Below are positions 4,836 to 6,212 of a stretch of DNA of 6,212 nt, piece by piece (within the stretch, counting starts at the first letter, position 1; each line of letters opens with the position of its first letter). The position numbers and the translations under genes were made by a program. Source of the stretch: a bacterium (lineage in GTDB: Bacteria > SZUA-182); assembly GCA_003230635.1 (NCBI GenBank), contig QIFF01000263.1:1-6212 (forward strand), written 5' to 3'. Under the pieces are notes generated by a model. That model was not told where the DNA came from and did not search any database. It saw nothing but the letters and a program-made list of their open reading frames with translations.

Positions 4836-5020
4836 CAGCTCCTCCCCAGATAGACCAGCAACAAGCCTATCAGCATGCTAACCAGTCCCATCAGGCGCAG
4901 GTGTTGCTCGGGAATATCCATCAACTGGCGCAAGAACTGTTTCGCCCGCGAGGGGGAGAGGAAATAGGGTATCCCCTCTATCACCAACACCAAGCCCAAG
5001 ACACAGAGAAATAGTTTCAT
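4835..5020 (-). CDS. DUF2065 (YjeT-like) small membrane protein
   Basis: The 61-residue product has two hydrophobic helices (about 3-20, LFLCVLGLVLVIEGIPYF, and 42-58) joined by a short basic and polar loop containing the SPSRAKQFLRQL and IPEQHLRLMGL segments. This layout, with the LVLVIEGIPYFLSP start and the P-x-x-x-LR-x-x-G middle, matches DUF2065 proteins such as E. coli YjeT. The function of the family is unknown; it should sit in the cytoplasmic membrane. A GGGGAG ribosome site precedes the ATG closely. The stop codon overlaps the ispD start by one base, so the two form a coupled pair. The region upstream is a repeat cassette with no clear promoter. Confidence 0.88.
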   Translation of the reverse strand: MKLFLCVLGLVLVIEGIPYFLSPSRAKQFLRQLMDIPEQHLRLMGLVSMLIGLLLVYLGRS

Positions 5021-5044
5021 AGCTCCCCGTTTTTTTTAAAAATT

Positions 5045-5298
5045 TTTGACAGGATTAACAGGATAAACAGGATATTTTTTAACTATCCTGTTAAACCCGC
5101 ATTATTCATAAAAGATGGTATTTAGTTATTTTTCAGTACAATTAGCTAGAGCACAAACTGGTAGCTGCAAGCATAAGCAAAGCGTTATTTTTCGCAGGCT
5201 GAAGCCTGCGCCTACCAAGTTTATGAATATATCGGGAACAGGATTTAGCAGAATTATTTAAATCTTTTTATCAGAAGTTATCCTGTTATCCTGTCAAA
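5045..5298. repeat. Nested inverted-repeat cassette with ACAGGAT ends
   Basis: The outer arms are 5045-5066 (TTTGACAGGATTAACAGG and on) and 5278-5298 (TTATCCTGTTATCCTGTC and on), nearly perfect inverted copies of about 21 bp. Inside, the left arm is part of three tandem nonamers of the AACAGGATA type (5048-5074), with a 9-bp AACAGGATA/TATCCTGTT stem (5066-5092). Next come ATTCATAAA/TTTATGAAT (5104-5112 and 5220-5228) and TGGTAG/CTACCA (5159-5164 and 5212-5217). The innermost layer is CGCAGGCT-GA-AGCCTGCG (5193-5210). These words occur as dispersed repeats in many bacteria. There is no coding capacity and no obvious target duplication. The right arm overlaps the 3' end of uvrA. Confidence 0.7.
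5193..5210. repeat. REP-like palindrome CGCAGGCT-GA-AGCCTGCG
   Basis: A perfect 8-bp inverted repeat that can fold as a 7-bp stem with a TGAA loop. It lies at the core of the larger cassette, and CTACCA follows it, the usual neighbour of this dispersed repeat type. Its build parallels the palindrome at 3506-3523. Confidence 0.65.
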
Positions 5299-6212
5299 GT
5301 CTTTTTCAAGAATTGCCCGGTATAGGAAGCCGGGTTGGCGGCTACCTTTTCCGGGGTGCCGCAGGCTACCAGGTGTCCCCCGCCATCGCCCCCTTCCGGG
5401 CCCAAATCAATCAGGTAATCGGCGGTCTTCAGCACATCCAGGTTATGTTCAATCACCAGTACCGTGTTTCCCGCCTCCACCAGGCAATTCAGCACCTTGA
5501 GCAGTTTCTTGATATCGTCAAAATGCAGGCCGGTGGTGGGTTCATCCAGGATATAGAGGGTGCGCCCAGTGCTTTTGCGGCTCAACTCCTTGGACAGCTT
5601 TACCCGCTGCGCCTCCCCGCCGGAAAGGGTGGTGGCCGACTGTCCCAGCTTGATATATCCCAGACCCACATTATAGAGGGTTTGCAGCTTATGGGCAATA
5701 GCGGGAATGGGTTCAAAAAATTGATACGCCTGGGCCACCGTCATCTCCAGCACATCACTGATGTTTTTCCCCTTATATTTTACCTCCAGGGTTTCCCGAT
5801 TATACCTTTTCCCGCCGCACAGCTCGCAGGTAACGTAAATATCGGCCAGAAAGTGCATCTCAATCTTGATAATCCCCTGTCCCGCACAGGCCGGGCAGCG
5901 CCCCTCCCTGACATTAAAACTATAGCGTCCGGGTTTATAGCCCCGCAGGCGCGATTCCGGCAGCTTGGCAAACAGCTCGCGGATGGGGGTAAAGACCCCG
6001 GTGTAAGTGGCCGGATTGGAGCGCGGGGTGCGCCCGATGGGGGACTGGTCAATATCAATTACCTTATCAATGTGCTGTAGGCCGAGGATTCGCCGGTGCT
6101 TTCCCGGGCGTTCCTTGCTGCGGTAAAAGTGCTGGGCCAGGGTTTTGTATAGGATTTCAATCACCAGGGTGCTCTTGCCCGAGCCGGAAACCCCGCTGAC
6201 GCAGGTAAGAAC
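5286..6212 (-). CDS. uvrA: UvrA, excinuclease ABC subunit A (C-terminal third; 5' end outside window)
   Basis: UvrA is the DNA-damage sensor of nucleotide excision repair. It is a dimeric ABC-type ATPase that finds lesions with UvrB and then leaves. The 308 visible residues cover the second ATPase domain of a protein normally about 940 long; the frame is open to the window edge. In visible numbering, Walker A is GVSGSGKST (7-15). The structural zinc finger CPAC-x19-CELC has Cys 106, 109, 129 and 132. The ABC signature is [11 protein letters not shown] (196-206), Walker B is [12 protein letters not shown] (219-230) and the H-loop is IEHN (His 256). [18 protein letters not shown] (about 55-72) is the usual conserved stretch. 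All key residues are intact. The last residues (TLTG) and the TAA stop are encoded within the outer arm of a dispersed repeat, so the extreme C-terminus is probably not ancestral. The next genes in the same direction are 265 bp away. Confidence 0.98.
   Translation of the reverse strand, partial: VLTCVSGVSGSGKSTLVIEILYKTLAQHFYRSKERPGKHRRILGLQHIDKVIDIDQSPIGRTPRSNPATYTGVFTPIRELFAKLPESRLRGYKPGRYSFNVREGRCPACAGQGIIKIEMHFLADIYVTCELCGGKRYNRETLEVKYKGKNISDVLEMTVAQAYQFFEPIPAIAHKLQTLYNVGLGYIKLGQSATTLSGGEAQRVKLSKELSRKSTGRTLYILDEPTTGLHFDDIKKLLKVLNCLVEAGNTVLVIEHNLDVLKTADYLIDLGPEGGDGGGHLVACGTPEKVAANPASYTGQFLKKTLTG

Noticed and set aside
5780..6058. 92-codon minus-strand frame inside uvrA
   Set aside because: Out-of-frame shadow of uvrA.
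5313..6080. 255-codon plus-strand open frame
   Set aside because: Antisense shadow of uvrA, whose motifs are all intact on the other strand.

Overview
The window looks like a chromosomal segment of a low-to-mid-GC member of the Firmicutes, most likely class Clostridia. The signs are strong purine-rich Shine-Dalgarno sites, a tRNA-Val of Firmicutes type with encoded CCA, TTGACA/TATAAT-type promoters and AT-rich intergenic DNA full of small repeats. This placement is inference; no rRNA or other decisive marker is present. A TolC-family outer-membrane factor and a DUF2065 protein are more common in Gram-negatives, so a diderm Firmicute or another deep lineage remains possible.

Left part (1-1800, minus strand): a metal-efflux type operon. 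A promoter (1765-1792) reads into a small exported His/Cys-rich protein resembling CzcI. Its gene carries a one-base frameshift near 1492-1502. It is followed by a TolC/CzcC-family outer-membrane factor that runs off the left edge. A tandem GTCATTA site with 11-bp spacing lies about 100 bp upstream of the promoter and resembles a binding site for an OmpR/PhoB-type response regulator.

Middle (1800-3600): mostly non-coding and rich in repeats. It holds two copies of a short non-autonomous mobile element (2066-2184 and 2924-3063), each with terminal inverted repeats and a clear 4-bp target duplication. It also holds a small tail-anchored protein with a tandem 22-residue repeat, a stray minus-strand terminator, a 9-bp stem-loop, tRNA-Val(CAC) with a strong terminator, and two dispersed REP-like palindromes.

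Right part (3600-6212): an unrecognised AT-rich 172-residue protein on the plus strand converges on a minus-strand block of uvrA (3' part), a 61-residue DUF2065 membrane protein and ispD. The last two overlap by one base and are probably translationally coupled. Between uvrA and the DUF2065 gene is a nested inverted-repeat cassette of about 254 bp, whose end supplies the last residues and stop codon of uvrA.

uvrA (nucleotide excision repair) and ispD (isoprenoid precursor synthesis) are housekeeping genes. No defence system, CRISPR array, phage or transposase gene is visible. The most unusual items are the frameshifted metal-binding gene beside tolC, the paired mobile elements, the repeat-bearing tail-anchored protein and the orphan 172-residue protein.
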